Shown in pieces: positions 10,501-20,976 of a stretch of DNA of 64,000 bases. How positions within the stretch are numbered: the stretch's first letter is position 1; the number at the start of each line of letters is the position of its first letter. Position numbers and translations under genes: made by a program. Source of the DNA: Lentinus brumalis (lineage: Eukaryota; Basidiomycota; Agaricomycetes; Polyporales; Polyporaceae); contig MARA01000002.1 in assembly GCA_001792895.1 (NCBI GenBank), forward strand, positions 3,100,001 through 3,164,000, read 5' to 3'. The notes beneath the pieces are model-generated. The model saw nothing but the letters and a program-made list of their open reading frames with translations, was not told where the DNA came from and made no database searches.

Positions 10501-13500
10501 GCGGACAGACCCTCATGAGCTGTGACCGGGGCCTTGGTGACATAGTCCGTGACGTAGTAAACCGCGGCTTTCGCTCCTCTACCAGACCCTATATGCTTGA
10601 TGTCCATGTTAGACTTGATCAGGAACATGACGGTGTCATTGTAGTTGGCAATCCGCGGATGCAGACGACGCACCATCACCGACCCCGTTTCTGGATCAAT
10701 ATCAGTAGCAGGCCGAGTTGTGCCGTCCATTCCCATTCTACAGTGGGCATCGTCTCTTGGTTGTCCTCTTCGTAAGTACTTCCAGCATGTCCCTGTATGT
10801 TCATGCCACTGATATTCTTTCACCAGCTCATTGACGAACCACTCGTATTGAACCTCGAACGCGTCCGCTGGCATATCGTCGATTCGAGGGGCCGGTACGA
10901 TGCCCGGGTGAGGATTGCCCGAATCCTTTGATCTGCTTGGTCTGGCCAGAGGTACACCTGCATCCTCGGAAACAACCTCTGATGCACCAAGCAATTCGCT
11001 CTTTATCACAGATTCCAGCCACTGGAACACGCCGGACTGAAAAGCGGTCGACTCGCCCATCAAGTCCCGCAACTCTTGAGGGGATGGATACCCGGACAGC
11101 CAAATCAGCATATGACAATGGAGCGTTCCGCGGCCTTGAGTCTCTACTGTGCCGTAGTAAGCTTCACATCTCCCTAGCAATCCTCTACCGGGACGACCGT
11201 AACGCAAAATAACGCGCAGAAAACCGGATATGACTTCATGAAACGCCATCGCGCACGCACATGGTTCTCTGGCAACCAGTACCATGCGCTGCCACTCCGT
11301 GAGTTCGACACCCGCTTCGATGCTTTCTAGATTAATGTCATGCCCAGCATACAAGCGTACCAGCGGGTTGTGCACATCGGAAGGGTTCAGTGTCACGAAG
11401 AGTGCAGGAACTCCTTTGTACTGTATCAACGCCCTGATCTCATTCCTTCGACTCAGTCGATACGCGGCGGTTCCTGGAATGTCCCTCCCTACCATGTTGA
11501 CGTCATGGAGTACCCGCATTACCTCCTTCTCCTCGTCAGTCTTGGGCGCATAGTTCGGGTGAGTCTTGTAGATTGCAATCATCCGTTGCAACACGGTTCG
11601 ATTCACGGATAACAATTCTCGAACCACAGACTCCTGCTTAGCCGCCTTCACCCGGAAGTTGACCGACTCGCACACACGCTTCTTCTGCAATATGTTGTAA
11701 TACACAAACGCGAAGTCCGGATCCTTCTCAAACGGCGATTGATCCAATTCCAACAAATACGCCAACTGCTCGTCCAACGTGAGCGTGCGTCGTCTCTGCG
11801 GCTCGAAGAAACCACCTATGCCCCACGGATCCAGGTGCGGATACAGCCACGTGAGTAAGCTCGGGTTCTCGAAGTCGGGAACAAACACATTACCGGAAAT
11901 CGAGCGAATGAATCGTCCTCCGGACAGACAATGTGCGAGAGCGCGCATCTTCATCTGGGTGTAAGTCATTGGGGAACCATCAGTGCCAGTATAGCCAACA
12001 GTATTTAACAGCATGTCGTCACCCGGACCCGGCTCTGAAACATACCTCCAACGACCGGTGTAGTCAGATTCTGCAGAATCAACTGCCTCGGACTCCTCAA
12101 CGAACCCTATGTCAATGCAGCAAGGTACGGCCTGGTCTTTATGCGCATCCCGCTCCGCAAACAGCGAGTCTAAGTTTTCCCTACTATATCCTATAAAGTC
12201 AGTTGACTCCGAGTAGTGCCCGTTGACGCCGACAAGGAATTTGGCCATCGTCTCAACCCGCGACTTTCTGACCAACACAGGTGATAGCCGCGCAATAGTC
12301 TTATCAGTCGGCATGCTAGTTCCTACGAACACCGCGCAAACCATGTCACGGACTACGTCAACTGCGGGGGGCAGAGCCGAACTAAGATGAGTGGCATCCT
12401 GCGGAACCACGAGTACGTTTCCCATGTTGTACCGTTGAGACACTTCAGGGCTCACTTTTGGCTTTTCGCGACCGCGCAACTCGCTGAACTTGAAAGAGAT
12501 CTTGCTTGTCCTCGCCCGTGCTACCAAAATCTTCTCCATCCGTGTTGCATTCGCGAACGCGGTACGAACGTCCGCCGGCAACTCCTCCGTCGCATAGTAT
12601 AACCAGTTTGCCAACGCATACTTTGGCATGCGACTCCGATCCACTACATCGTTGTAGCATTCTCTACACATCCGCACAGGTCCTACGTCCCACAGACTCG
12701 TCATACCTTTCGGTTCCAACAAAGCTCGCGAGTACTCGTCGAACGCGTATGTCGTAGGTCGTACCCTTTCTGGTAGATCGTCATTCCGCAATATCGTCAA
12801 ATCAAAAGAGTCCACTTCTACAGACTTCAAGTCCAGCGCTTTCCGTCTTCGCCCACACACAGCGCATACTCCAAGCTTCATACGATCGGTATGCATATCC
12901 TCCTGCCACTCCCGTATTATGCTTCTCTTAAGTTCTCGGTCAGCCACAGTATAGAACGGAACACCATGGTCCACCTCGGGCTCACCGTGAACATCGCCGT
13001 ACTGTCGCAACTTCACGGATTTACGCGGTCGTGCAAGCTTCCGAAACCACACCAACGACCGCACTTCCCGCGTACTGAGTGTGTCCTCCCACAGGCGCCT
13101 ACTGTTTATATCCGCATTGCTACGAGAACCGATTGCAATCTCGAAGTATTCACTTAATACCCGTACGTCTCTGCTCTGCCAAGCACGAAATACGCCCATT
13201 AACTCGCGCAGACTGCTGCAAGCTAGAAACACATCCTGCGGATGCACGTCGTCCTCGCTCCAAAACGGGCTGCATGCGGTGTCCAAACAGTCACGTACGA
13301 CCCTGATTCCCTGGAACATATATGTGTCGTGAAGAGTCGCAGAGTCCAGCTGCATCGCAGCTAGCGTAGGTCGTGCCGACGCTGGGCGGATAACAGTCCC
13401 TGTGAGGCGACATAAGCGTATGTACCCACCAACGACACGCACGAGCTTACCTAACTTCACATCATGCACTGGACCAATCAGGGCCTGCCAAACCACGTTA

Positions 13501-13700
13501 TCTGTTTGACACCCCACAAACTCAGTCCAAGACCAAGTCCACAAGCCCTCGTGCTGACGGAAAGCTCTCGTCGTCCGCTCTGGTGTACCTGGACCAATCG
13601 TCAGCACCCGGTACCTCATCGGACAGTGCCGTATAGCATGCAAGGGACTCACCAGGTCCTCGATCCACGATGTGTTCCGCCGGATTCTCGCTCGGTACAA
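7524..13700 (-). CDS. Helitron Rep/helicase (RepHel) transposase, apparently intact, 2058 aa
   Basis: One uninterrupted frame codes a rolling-circle transposase that nicks, unwinds and replays one DNA strand in the nucleus. In order: an N-terminal part with a DUF6570-like segment (ALANWLYYATEELPADVRTA, about residue 375); the Helitron_like_N/Rep region with ALFVTLNPSDVHNPL and the HUH motif LHCHMLIWL (about residue 860); the two-tyrosine motif YYVTDYVTK (about 1050); a linker; and a PIF1-type helicase with Walker A GGMGGTGKT (about 1570), Walker B LICDEVSMIG (about 1640) and a C-terminal LSRVRSLTGLAIL block. All catalytic residues I can locate are present and there is no stop or frameshift, so this copy may be autonomous. 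It sits between the R1-like and R2-like genes, with opposite orientation to both. Element ends were not found. Confidence 0.93.
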   Translation of the reverse strand: MYRARIRRNTSWIEDLVSPLHAIRHCPMRYRVLTIGPGTPERTTRAFRQHEGLWTWSWTEFVGCQTDNVVWQALIGPVHDVKLGKLVRVVGGYIRLCRLTGTVIRPASARPTLAAMQLDSATLHDTYMFQGIRVVRDCLDTACSPFWSEDDVHPQDVFLACSSLRELMGVFRAWQSRDVRVLSEYFEIAIGSRSNADINSRRLWEDTLSTREVRSLVWFRKLARPRKSVKLRQYGDVHGEPEVDHGVPFYTVADRELKRSIIREWQEDMHTDRMKLGVCAVCGRRRKALDLKSVEVDSFDLTILRNDDLPERVRPTTYAFDEYSRALLEPKGMTSLWDVGPVRMCRECYNDVVDRSRMPKYALANWLYYATEELPADVRTAFANATRMEKILVARARTSKISFKFSELRGREKPKVSPEVSQRYNMGNVLVVPQDATHLSSALPPAVDVVRDMVCAVFVGTSMPTDKTIARLSPVLVRKSRVETMAKFLVGVNGHYSESTDFIGYSRENLDSLFAERDAHKDQAVPCCIDIGFVEESEAVDSAESDYTGRWRYVSEPGPGDDMLLNTVGYTGTDGSPMTYTQMKMRALAHCLSGGRFIRSISGNVFVPDFENPSLLTWLYPHLDPWGIGGFFEPQRRRTLTLDEQLAYLLELDQSPFEKDPDFAFVYYNILQKKRVCESVNFRVKAAKQESVVRELLSVNRTVLQRMIAIYKTHPNYAPKTDEEKEVMRVLHDVNMVGRDIPGTAAYRLSRRNEIRALIQYKGVPALFVTLNPSDVHNPLVRLYAGHDINLESIEAGVELTEWQRMVLVAREPCACAMAFHEVISGFLRVILRYGRPGRGLLGRCEAYYGTVETQGRGTLHCHMLIWLSGYPSPQELRDLMGESTAFQSGVFQWLESVIKSELLGASEVVSEDAGVPLARPSRSKDSGNPHPGIVPAPRIDDMPADAFEVQYEWFVNELVKEYQWHEHTGTCWKYLRRGQPRDDAHCRMGMDGTTRPATDIDPETGSVMVRRLHPRIANYNDTVMFLIKSNMDIKHIGSGRGAKAAVYYVTDYVTKAPVTAHEGLSALLSAIQRTSQRSMEVSGDDVRSHARRALTTAVNCILARQEISHQQVMSDLVGGGDHYTSHCFRPLHVGSVERAVARYWDEVPSATTADDAGMPSASDHIRRDVAEGDGEREETVMLWLGSGSISAVTQQQDYIYRANNAPFDTLPLYEFVGTVEKITKSGEVARLRKRPEGSVRGRKEGPRGHLFAEHPQADTHMLRMRATWVVPVLLGDRMPRPDRSDVEREKWARLVLMLFTAWRCPGDLKRADETWGEAYERRQVEICPEHARLVHNMTVLSECRDAHGTAQQERRGNQALATGGVDDRPFGGGERSDNTAEDGVNQGLAVSYGMDELDAFETVDAEGVFHVADPIDCALDIAIGARVKGALDKCWYAVRDRGGGAERQVELLTPAHDRLLAQEISAMRLLKKRRRPEHVQSVDEPPAKRKRNDVPARADVASLSADVEGREHRDIARYDEEPEVFLGAIQQVIGEMGLRSNPEQLRAFDIVARHICFGERQMLMYIGGMGGTGKTHVVKAILRLFELLGRRHEIVVGAPTGAAAILIGGHTIHSLAHLPRPRGKEDKRSLMVSWAGVKYLICDEVSMIGARFLSEVSLRIQEAMGDDESVTDMPFGGVNVIFTGDFAQLKPVLQIPLYSHQLVESPGLAECQNAHGVTALKGAFLWRSVQTAVILKLNQRQSGDARYGELLERVRVGQCQEGGVGNEDLAFLRSRDLSKMAVDRPEELREFVDAPIIVGRKKLRDLLNARLVRHHAAREGHSVYLYHSKDLVDGCVPGPALERVLHRLSSTVTDDAVGRLPMFVGMRVMVQENVAFTNKVVNGAEGVVEKITYSTDDEGRRHAVVAYVRILGAGKITDDLDEDVVPIFPVSSSFVWRTKEHGEEVRRIVTRTQLPLLPAYAYTDYKSQGRSLDRAIVDLETAKTLQSVYVMLSRVRSLTGLAILRPFSPRKLFNRPSEELRRELDRLDNLSDITTRSYESMRVQAEKAGTVSWSLLP

Positions 13701-14431
13701 CTTCCAAGCTTGACATCACAACACAGCTCGACCTCGGGGGAGACGGAGGAGTAATGTCGCATCGGTACGCATCTGCTATATATAGTAGACGGATAACCAG
13801 GACGATCCCAACGCTCTTCAGCATACCAATACCCCGACAACGACCTTCCGGAAATGATGGACCATTCCAAACGCATTGGGACCCCTCACACGGGCGGGTA
13901 TCTCCGACTGTTCAGTGACTACCCATGTCTACGCTACTCAGGTGCAAAATCAGCGGGTTCAACTTCGGCCAACTAACAATGTGCATCCTCTTACAACTAC
14001 GAACATAACGACAGCCCAGTGCGGCCACTAACGTCGCCAGGAATTGACAGTGTATGATGCAGTTTCAATTCTATAGAACACAGCCCGATCGCAGCGGTCA
14101 CAAAACCTGTTTCAGCCAGGGACGTACATCTACTTCATTCGTCCACATCTGAAACAGCTTCCATAGCAGGACAACTCCCCGATGTCACACGAAATTCGGT
14201 CGGGACCAACAGTGCAAGACCAGAACTCTCGACTGCAACGAGACGACTACGACTACACCAACCTTGTCACCGTCCCACCATGTTACATTCCGATACCATC
14301 CCGGTAGGTACAACATTCGTCCCGAAACAGTATCCGGGGATAGACCGGCAACCTCATATCGCTACCCAGTAAGCAAATAAACCTCCGCTTATACTCAGGA
14401 ACAGTCACCCGCCGTCCTGCGACCCTTCGCA
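13701..14431. other. spacer between Helitron and R2-like gene
   Basis: No gene seen. It should contain the Helitron 5' end (family rule: starts with TC, read on the minus strand), the Helitron promoter and the promoter of the R2-like gene. A 50-base stretch near 13755-13800 is TA-rich (CTATATATAG at about 13776) and could serve as a promoter element. Confidence 0.35.
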
Positions 14432-15598
14432 ATGCCGCCTCAATCAACTACGGAAACGATATTGGTTCCCGATAGAAGGCGGTTCGTTTTGTACCCCATT
14501 CGATACCCGAAGGTATGATTGTTCAGCACCTACGCGTTCACCATCCTAACAACAGGTCACAGATATGGGCTGAGTACAAGAACATTCAGTCGCATTTCTG
14601 GACAGCGGAAGATACGCATATCGGCCCAGACGACCGAACATCTGTTAGCAATCTCGGCCGGACAGATCGTGACACCGTACTACGGGTCCTAACGGCTCTC
14701 ACCGCATATGGCAACATAGGAATTCGGGACGTCGTCCGGAGTCTGTCAGCAGAAGCGCAAGCTCCGGAAGTCCGATGTTATTATGGATTCAAAGCTATGA
14801 TGTAAGGACCTCAGTCGACGGTCCTCAGACTTTGCTGCTGACCGTACTAAAGGGATAACATACACTCGGAAGTGTATACTCGAACCCTTATCACCGTTTC
14901 GCCCGACGCACAACAGCGGGAAGTGCTCTTAGACACCGTGACTGCAACCGACGGAGCTCGACGAAAGATTGAGTGCGCTCAAACCTGGACCAGGGACTAC
15001 ACCATAACCTTCGCGGAACGATTGGTGGTGTTGGTGGCCATGGAAGCTATCTTCACGGCATCGTCGCACGCAGTTATGTCGTCGCTGCAATCACCAGGAA
15101 TCCTACCCGGATTTCGTCGTGCGAGCGAGCATATCACACGGGATCGTAACATGCACATCGCATTTTCGTGCATGTTATTCAGGGGCATGCGCAACAGACC
15201 CAGCCAACAAGCAGTCCGTGCAATGATCGCTTATGCAGTCGAGGTGGAACTTGTTTACTACACTGGTAAAGACCTCCGTCTACACCGGTGCACTTGACAT
15301 TCTGAACATTCCCTCAGACACCATAGCCGACCGGACAGCCACGGATAACGCCGTGATCACTGACCGGGTCACTACTTACATCCGTCATGTCGCAGACAAA
15401 CTCATGACCGCACTTGGTTCCGAACCATTATACAACGCGGTGAACCCAGTAAGCACGACATCTCTTTTGAACCCAGTCGCATCTCACGTCCAGTGCAGTA
15501 CCACCCAACAACTTCACCCACGTACCATACGGTGTACCAGGAGTTCTCTGTCACGCCTCACGAAGCCGGGCCCTCTCAACGTTCAAGCGAGCCCGTAG
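14432..15598 (+). CDS. divergent ribonucleotide reductase small-subunit (R2) homologue with altered iron ligands
   Basis: Exons 14432-14512, 14563-14801, 14853-15265 and from 15318 join cleanly and align with eukaryotic R2: RRFVLYPIRYPK, IWAEYKNIQSHFWTAED, VRCYYGFKAMM then DNIHSEVY, AMEAIF, LPGF, RDRNMHIAFSCMLF, YIRHVADKLMTALG. R2 carries the di-iron site and tyrosyl radical that activates R1. Mapped on mouse R2 numbering, the ligands are Asp139 to His (TAEDTH), Glu170 to Asp (DNIH), His173 kept, Glu233 kept (MEAIF), Glu267 to Arg (RDRNMH), His270 kept; the radical Tyr177 position is kept (EVY). After about 15440 the frame is uncertain because a GTAAGC donor offers alternative ends; none of the three frames ends in the acidic FTLDADF-like peptide that docks on R1. 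It lies on the same strand as the R1-like gene and probably cannot build a normal diiron cofactor. Confidence 0.85.
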
Positions 15599-15599
15599 G

Positions 15600-16205
15600 G
15601 TTGTTCGGTAACAAGTAAGAGTGTATTGTCCCCTTGCATCTCTTGCACGCTGCTCACGACGGACCAGAATGTCAGATCCGGACTTTTGAGCAGCAGTCAC
15701 AGTCAGACACATTCACACGAAGGTTACTTCCGATCCGAGCAGGTCTATACGATGTTCTTAACGTGCTTGCGTTTACGGTTCACACTTCGAACATCGCGTA
15801 CAACTTAGCATAATTGGGGAGACAACTATTGATTAGCATATGTCACGAGGACAACCGTATAGAGCGAACCGATAAGTAGCCATGCACCAGAACGTATACC
15901 AAGGAGCGAATACCAACGTTGGACAGCGTCGGCCCAAACATGCAACGCGAATTATACAGAAATAACCAAGGCATCAGAGACGCAGGCAATGTCTGCAGGA
16001 GGGATTGGATATTCACAGGATTACAAGTGGCGATATTAGAGCATACATACCCAAGAAGACGAGACAAAAAGCTAAGGTCCCCCGGCAGTGCGAAGGGAAG
16101 CCAATCCACCGTGATGTTCGGACCCAACGGGGGTCCGAGTCAGAAGCAGAGCAAGAAAACAGGTGGGACACAGAAAGGATTGTAATGCACGGCAACGACA
16201 GCGAG
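15600..16205. other. no convincing gene
   Basis: Only short frames with no recognisable domain occur here on either strand. A plus-strand Lys/Arg-rich frame at 16005-16337 overlaps the antisense of the zinc-cluster gene's duplicated segment and is not supported as a gene. Confidence 0.4.
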
Positions 16206-16209
16206 GCAA

Positions 16210-16297
16210 CGAAAGATGTCGTCGGGGAGGTCCAACCACGTCCCGATGTCTCGTCTGGAAGTCGCGAGATACATGTACTTGAGCGTGTGCGTCAAGT
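16210..16297 (-). repeat. partial duplication of the zinc-cluster exon end
   Basis: About 80 bases (16210-16297) resemble 16375-16460 on the same strand without gaps: minus-strand translations share the ATSRR string (VYSATSRRHAGPR versus MYLATSRRDIGTW). In this family the position after the zinc cluster usually reads like YPxESRRG, so this looks like a tandem copy of the 3' part of the DNA-binding exon. It lies beyond the predicted stop at 16320 and is either an old duplication or an extra exon. Confidence 0.5.
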
Positions 16298-16319
16298 GCT
16301 GACTACATCGTGCAAGCAA

Positions 16320-17907
16320 TTATGCTGTACGAGGTAACGATTGATAAATCCCGGTGAGGCGGCGGAGTATGCCGTCGGTGAGGTACGTCCGAGGCCCGGC
16401 GTGTCGTCTGGAAGTCGCGGAATACACGCATTCGATGCCACGCTTCAAGCATTGCCTACAGCTTCTGCGTCAGCGCCTTTGCCGTGGGACGTAACGAGCA
16501 ATAAAACTCTCACTTGCAACTCCGGTCAACCGAGCCTGCAGGCGGGGTTTGGCAAGCAATCTTGCGCTTTCGGCAGAATACACATGCGACGATCGCCGGC
16601 TTCTTTGCACTGTCCTTCGTTACGATTGAAGGTCGCATGTCGCACGGAGGGTCGGGATCGCTCGCGATCGACACTACGCGGTGCTGCGGATACACCATGT
16701 CATCCGATGCCGGACACGTGCTATCGAGAAAATGGTGGACGTCGTGCACCTGTTGCGGACGAGGCCCGTGCAGATGGACAGATCGGCTCACAGGCAAGGA
16801 CTGCGAGTGCGAGACATAACCTGACCCCGACGACGGGACGTGAGAGTACGAGTAGGGGTGTGGAGGGGACTCGTGATAACTGATGTCCTGTCCTGACGAC
16901 GACGAGAACCCAACACGAACGGGAACCCCTCCGGCGGGTTCACTTTCATCTTGGTAGTAACTCAGCCGTTGGGAGTGGTCAAACGCTGTGATAAATCATA
17001 GAAGTTAGGTATGATGACAAACATGGACGAAGTCAAGTCTTCGCACCTCGCGCAGAAGTCCGATCGCGATACACAGATTCTCCAAGCAGAGACTCTGCTG
17101 TGTAGCTGTCATCGTGGCATACCCCCCACGCATAAGGCACACCGCTTGCGCAGGCGGAACCATTCACCGAGTCTGATAGGAGAGAATACGCCACTTGCTG
17201 TGCCGAGAAGTCAATGGAGGTACCTTGATATCGGCCAATTGGACGTACCGCATTGCCTCCTGCACCCTCTAATTGTTGCGATTTCTCCCCTGAGTACATT
17301 GACATGTATGCGTCCTTGCTACTGCAACGCATATTGTCTGAGTTCCCCTTCGGATACCGCATTTCGCGCGCCACGTACTACAACCACGGTGAATCAACTG
17401 CACTTGCCGGAGTGCACGGGGGCTCCTGTGAAGTCGGGATGACGCTCATCGCGTTCCAAATCGTTAAGTCGACAACGGGTCTTGGTGGAAACAAGCTCAT
17501 GGTAGTCATGAGATTGGCGAATGTCGTCGTATCGGCTGTCTGACTACGCCTTTCCGGCGCAGTTACCTGTAATACACCGATCACCGTCAAGCGCAGGCGC
17601 GACACGGTGGGCGATGACTTACTGGGTACGGGGTCTGACGAACGGTACCGTGACGTAGCAACAGCCCATCGTCCTCCGAACTTCCACGAGACTCCAGATG
17701 ATTGTCCGAGCGGCCTACCGCACACGGGGCACATTGAGAAGCTTCCGCTGAATACCAGTAGTCCGCGAGCGGCGCATATTCCCCAACATACGGCCTACAG
17801 GAAGCAAAGGGGTCGACTGGTGTTACCACGTAGTCATGGTCGGAGTCGACGCCGGTAGCGCCGTTCCAAAGCCGTGGGATTTGCTGTGAAGCCATAGAGG
17901 AACGCAA
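16320..17907 (-). CDS. Zn2Cys6 fungal-type transcription factor
   Basis: The DNA-binding domain is split by one intron (16456-16513). The upstream exon (from about 16992) encodes a Ser/Pro/Tyr-rich segment (HESPPHPYSYSHVPSSGSGY) then CVFCRKRKIACQTPPAGSVD and SCK; the next exon gives QCLKRGIECVY and ends at the TAA at 16320-16322. The six cysteines fit C-x2-C-x6-C...C-x2-C-x6-C, the binuclear zinc cluster of fungal regulators that bind CGG half-sites. In agaricomycetes this type has a long low-complexity N-terminal half with the cluster near the C-terminus. Minus-strand frames at 17033-17374 and 17587-17907 would supply that half, but their joints are not resolved, so only 16320-16992 is firm. 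Target genes are unknown. Confidence 0.7.
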
Positions 17908-18217
17908 ATTAGGAAGGAGCGAAAGACCGCAGCGACTCGTGCGGACGCGTCTGATTAGACTGTGTTGTCGGACAGCTCAGGCAGGGATCATGCACAGGAG
18001 GGAAAACACTCGGACGACTGGAGAACTCCCTGCAAACCCATGTGCTTAAGAACCTCCTCCCCAAAAAGTCGAGATCAACCACAAACAAGGGCCGCACAAT
18101 TTCCGGCTAGCATACGCAAGAAGTCATTACTCATACGATGGCCTACGTCATCTGCCGATACAATCTACTCTAAGAGGCCTCGTGCGATGCGAGAATTCCT
18201 GCATACATCTACTAACG

Positions 18218-19055
18218 CTAACGTCGTGGGTCGAATGCACCGGATCCACCCGCTGCAGATAGGCTCCCCGTGCTGAAACCGCCATTGTTCAACCGCGCAC
18301 ACACCCGGTAAACAGCATCCATCTCAAACCACACACTGCTGGCTGGAACGGCAACCCCGCCTGGACCCCACCCAGCTACTGTCGACAGTCGTCTCAACTT
18401 CACGTCAATCATCACGACGTCCCCCACGACGAGCTCACTGCAAGATATGCGCTCGACTTCGTCCGTCTTCATGCTCCGCGGAGCATCGAAGGCATCCCGG
18501 AACGGCTGCGACAAAGGTCGTCAGAACGTGGCATACAACTCTGCATCAACGGAAAAGCAAACCTGCAAGGACATACGACCGTACGCAGTCCTGGAGGCTT
18601 CAAACTGTGGCACCGTCCCCACTGTCCCTCCGTCAGCACAGCTGTAACACGCGATTCGCACTCGAGCGACTCACCAGGTACCACACATCCGACTTGGGTG
18701 AGGCATCGCTCCAGCGCGATCTGATCAAGGCTGCGAAGCAACTCCAACGAGATGGTAACGCGGGGGATTGGCTCGACACTGTCCGCCGTGAAGGTCATAC
18801 GCGATATGTAGCCAATCGCGCGGATCGTCATAGGCACATCCCACCAGCACACCTGCCCACTCAGATCGACCCGAGAAGTCTTGGGGCCCCACGTTGCCTC
18901 AGACGGTATCTGAGAAAGCGGGAACAAAGCCCGGTTGCGAAGCGGAGTATCCATAAGCTCGTGAACCAGTCGGCTACGAGGATCATGGTAAGCCGCGGCG
19001 ACATGGTAAGTATAGTGCACATCGCGCTCACTGTATGACGGAGTCCGTGACCCAT
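18218..19055 (-). CDS. hypothetical minus-strand gene
   Basis: Two overlapping-frame blocks look coding: an upstream one (19020 to about 18600) with VPMTIRAIGYISRMTFTADS and TISLELLRSLDQIALERC, and a downstream one (18514-18218) with CSELVVGDVVMIDVKLRRLS and VPASSVWFEMDAVYRVCARL that ends at the stop at 18218. An intron around 18500-18600 would be needed to join them. I recognise no domain and cannot suggest a role. It stands between the zinc-cluster and C2H2 genes on the same strand. Confidence 0.4.
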
Positions 19056-19272
19056 CGTCTACGAAGAATAGCGGTGGCCTCGACGGGGTCCGGCCAACCT
19101 CTTGCAGGCACTATCGCTCGTGCGGGAGGACTAGGTGAACGCCGCGGCGCATGATCTGCCTGCCGTACTGGGTCTTCACTGTCGACACCGGTAACCTCCA
19201 GAGGCGGCGAATCTGTGCGAGCCTGCGAACCGTCGACAGGCCACGTGGCAGGGACCAGCGGAGGTGCGGCGG

Positions 19273-19876
19273 TCATCGCGCCACTACGTAAGCCTTCCTG
19301 TGTAGAGACCGCGAGATCCCCGCCGACTGCGCGACCACAAACATCCTTGGAATCCACGGCACGATCGCGTTCATGCTCGTCTTCGCCCTCTGATGAAGCA
19401 CTGAAACACACAAGTAGTCAGCGCATAGGTGCGCAAACAGAGCATGATAGCGCGTACCAAGACCACGCTCTCTTCTTGACCATGCGACTGCGAGTGATAC
19501 GACGGCCTGCAGTGTCGGAATCAGACTGCATGATGGGTCGGACTCAAAACCATGCACCGTCTCCCCTTTTAACACAAAATCCGACTCCGCCACGGCCACT
19601 TCATTCCGAACTCGGAAGCCGACCAAACACACATCTGCTACCACTTGCTCGCATCCGGCGACATACCGGAACTTCCGAGCACCACCACCGTACGAAGACG
19701 ACAGAGGCAGGCACACCTGATCCCTCATCCCACACAGTTTCAGCGACCGGCACAGAGCAAACATAAAGAGCGATTGGTAAGTCTTCCATCTCAAGCCGTA
19801 ACATATGACAAAGAACACGCGTAGAATAGCGCCACACCTTGTCCTGAGAAGTGCACATAATCGGAAGCGATCTCAA
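19273..19876 (-). CDS. possible minus-strand gene, unknown
   Basis: A 181-codon frame (19818-19273) includes GGARKFRYVAGCEQVVADVC and VRNEVAVAESDFVLKGETVH, which read like folded-protein sequence, and a second frame starts MEDLPIALYVCSVPVAET near 19790. They conflict over part of their length, so either an intron is present or only one is real. An acidic Ser/Pro-rich frame (19411-19028) may be a further exon leading into the hypothetical gene downstream. No family recognised. Confidence 0.3.
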
Positions 19877-19977
19877 TCCATCTCAGCGCAGCAATCTATT
19901 CCACGAAAACCAACACCCTCCCAGAACCTCCCTTGCGCGACCCGACTGCCCGCGCCGCTGCTGGTGCTCAACCCCAC

Positions 19978-20976
19978 TCAGTCGACGGAAACTTCTGATT
20001 GCTCCGGGTGGCCAGCGCGACGAACGTCAACGTGACCCTTGTGCATGGCATGCATGTGCTGGCGTAGGTTGTCCAATCGAGAGCACGCGCGGTCGCAACC
20101 CGGAAACGAACATTTGTGAGCTAGACATCGCACGCATAAGACACCGATAAGCATTGACTACGAGCACAAATTAGCTCACGTCTCTCGTTCGTATGGATGC
20201 TCCGAATATGACGCAGCAAGTGTTCCCGCCGCACGAAGCATCTATCGCATCCTGTAACAATACACTTGAAACCACGCTGCGACGTGCCGGCCAGGTCAGC
20301 GACCTATCCCAATGCAGCACGCCTAAAACACAAGCAAAGGTAAGGAATCACACACCTGTTCGACTTTCCACTCTGACACGACTTCCGAAGCAGTTGGCAC
20401 GGACCGACCCCGACTGCGCTTGGTGAGGTTCGGCACAGGTACAGGCGGCAACCGACCACGACGACCTATGATAGACTTCCATCCGGGTTCAGGCGCGGTA
20501 CACCTTTCAGCCATCACGGTCCAGTCAGTACTGTCGATTTCTTCCCGGCCCTCTTCCCAGCTAGACGACGGGCACTCCTGAGACATAACATCGCCACTGA
20601 ACCTGTTGCGCCCGTCGGGCAACCAGTCGAAGTCCATCTCGCGGTACACGACAGGCCCCGGATCGTAGGACGGCCATGAGCATCGCTCCGATCTGCCTGC
20701 CGCAATCATGGCGAGCACCGCCGTTTGGTGAATAAATACGGGGATTGTGCAGAGCAAATTCTCACCGTCGGAGTCACCGTCAACGCGTAACCTGGGCAAT
20801 GCCGAGCCCTCCTCGAACGGGTACGCTTCGTCGCGACTCATTTCGGTAGCAATAGGACGTAAGTCCAAGTGTGACGTGAGTACGGAGTCATCTACCGCCG
20901 TGCTCGCCGTGCGCAGCAATGATACGAAATCGAAGGCGCTAGACAGTGTCGCGTAGCCTTCTGAGGACGAGTGCAT
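19978..20976 (-). CDS. C2H2 zinc-finger transcription factor, 295 aa, three exons
   Basis: Exons 20976-20356, 20303-20180 and 20120-19978 join in frame (621, 124 and 143 nt). The first encodes about 207 residues without recognised domain, acidic in the middle (SSWEEGREEIDSTDW) and basic at its end (KRSRGRSVP). The next two encode two consecutive C2H2 fingers: CIVTGCDRCFVRREHLLRH with IRSIH, the linker TNERPHKC, then CSFPGCDRACSRLDNLRQH with MHAMH. The linker closely matches the TGEKP type, so both fingers should contact adjacent DNA triplets, as in many fungal nuclear regulators. The start is the first ATG of the long exon. Targets are unknown; it is divergent from the gene at 21619. Confidence 0.82.

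Noticed and set aside
7810..13650. Many plus-strand frames of 60-136 codons inside the Helitron
   Set aside because: All are antisense to one continuous 2058-codon transposase and show no domains.
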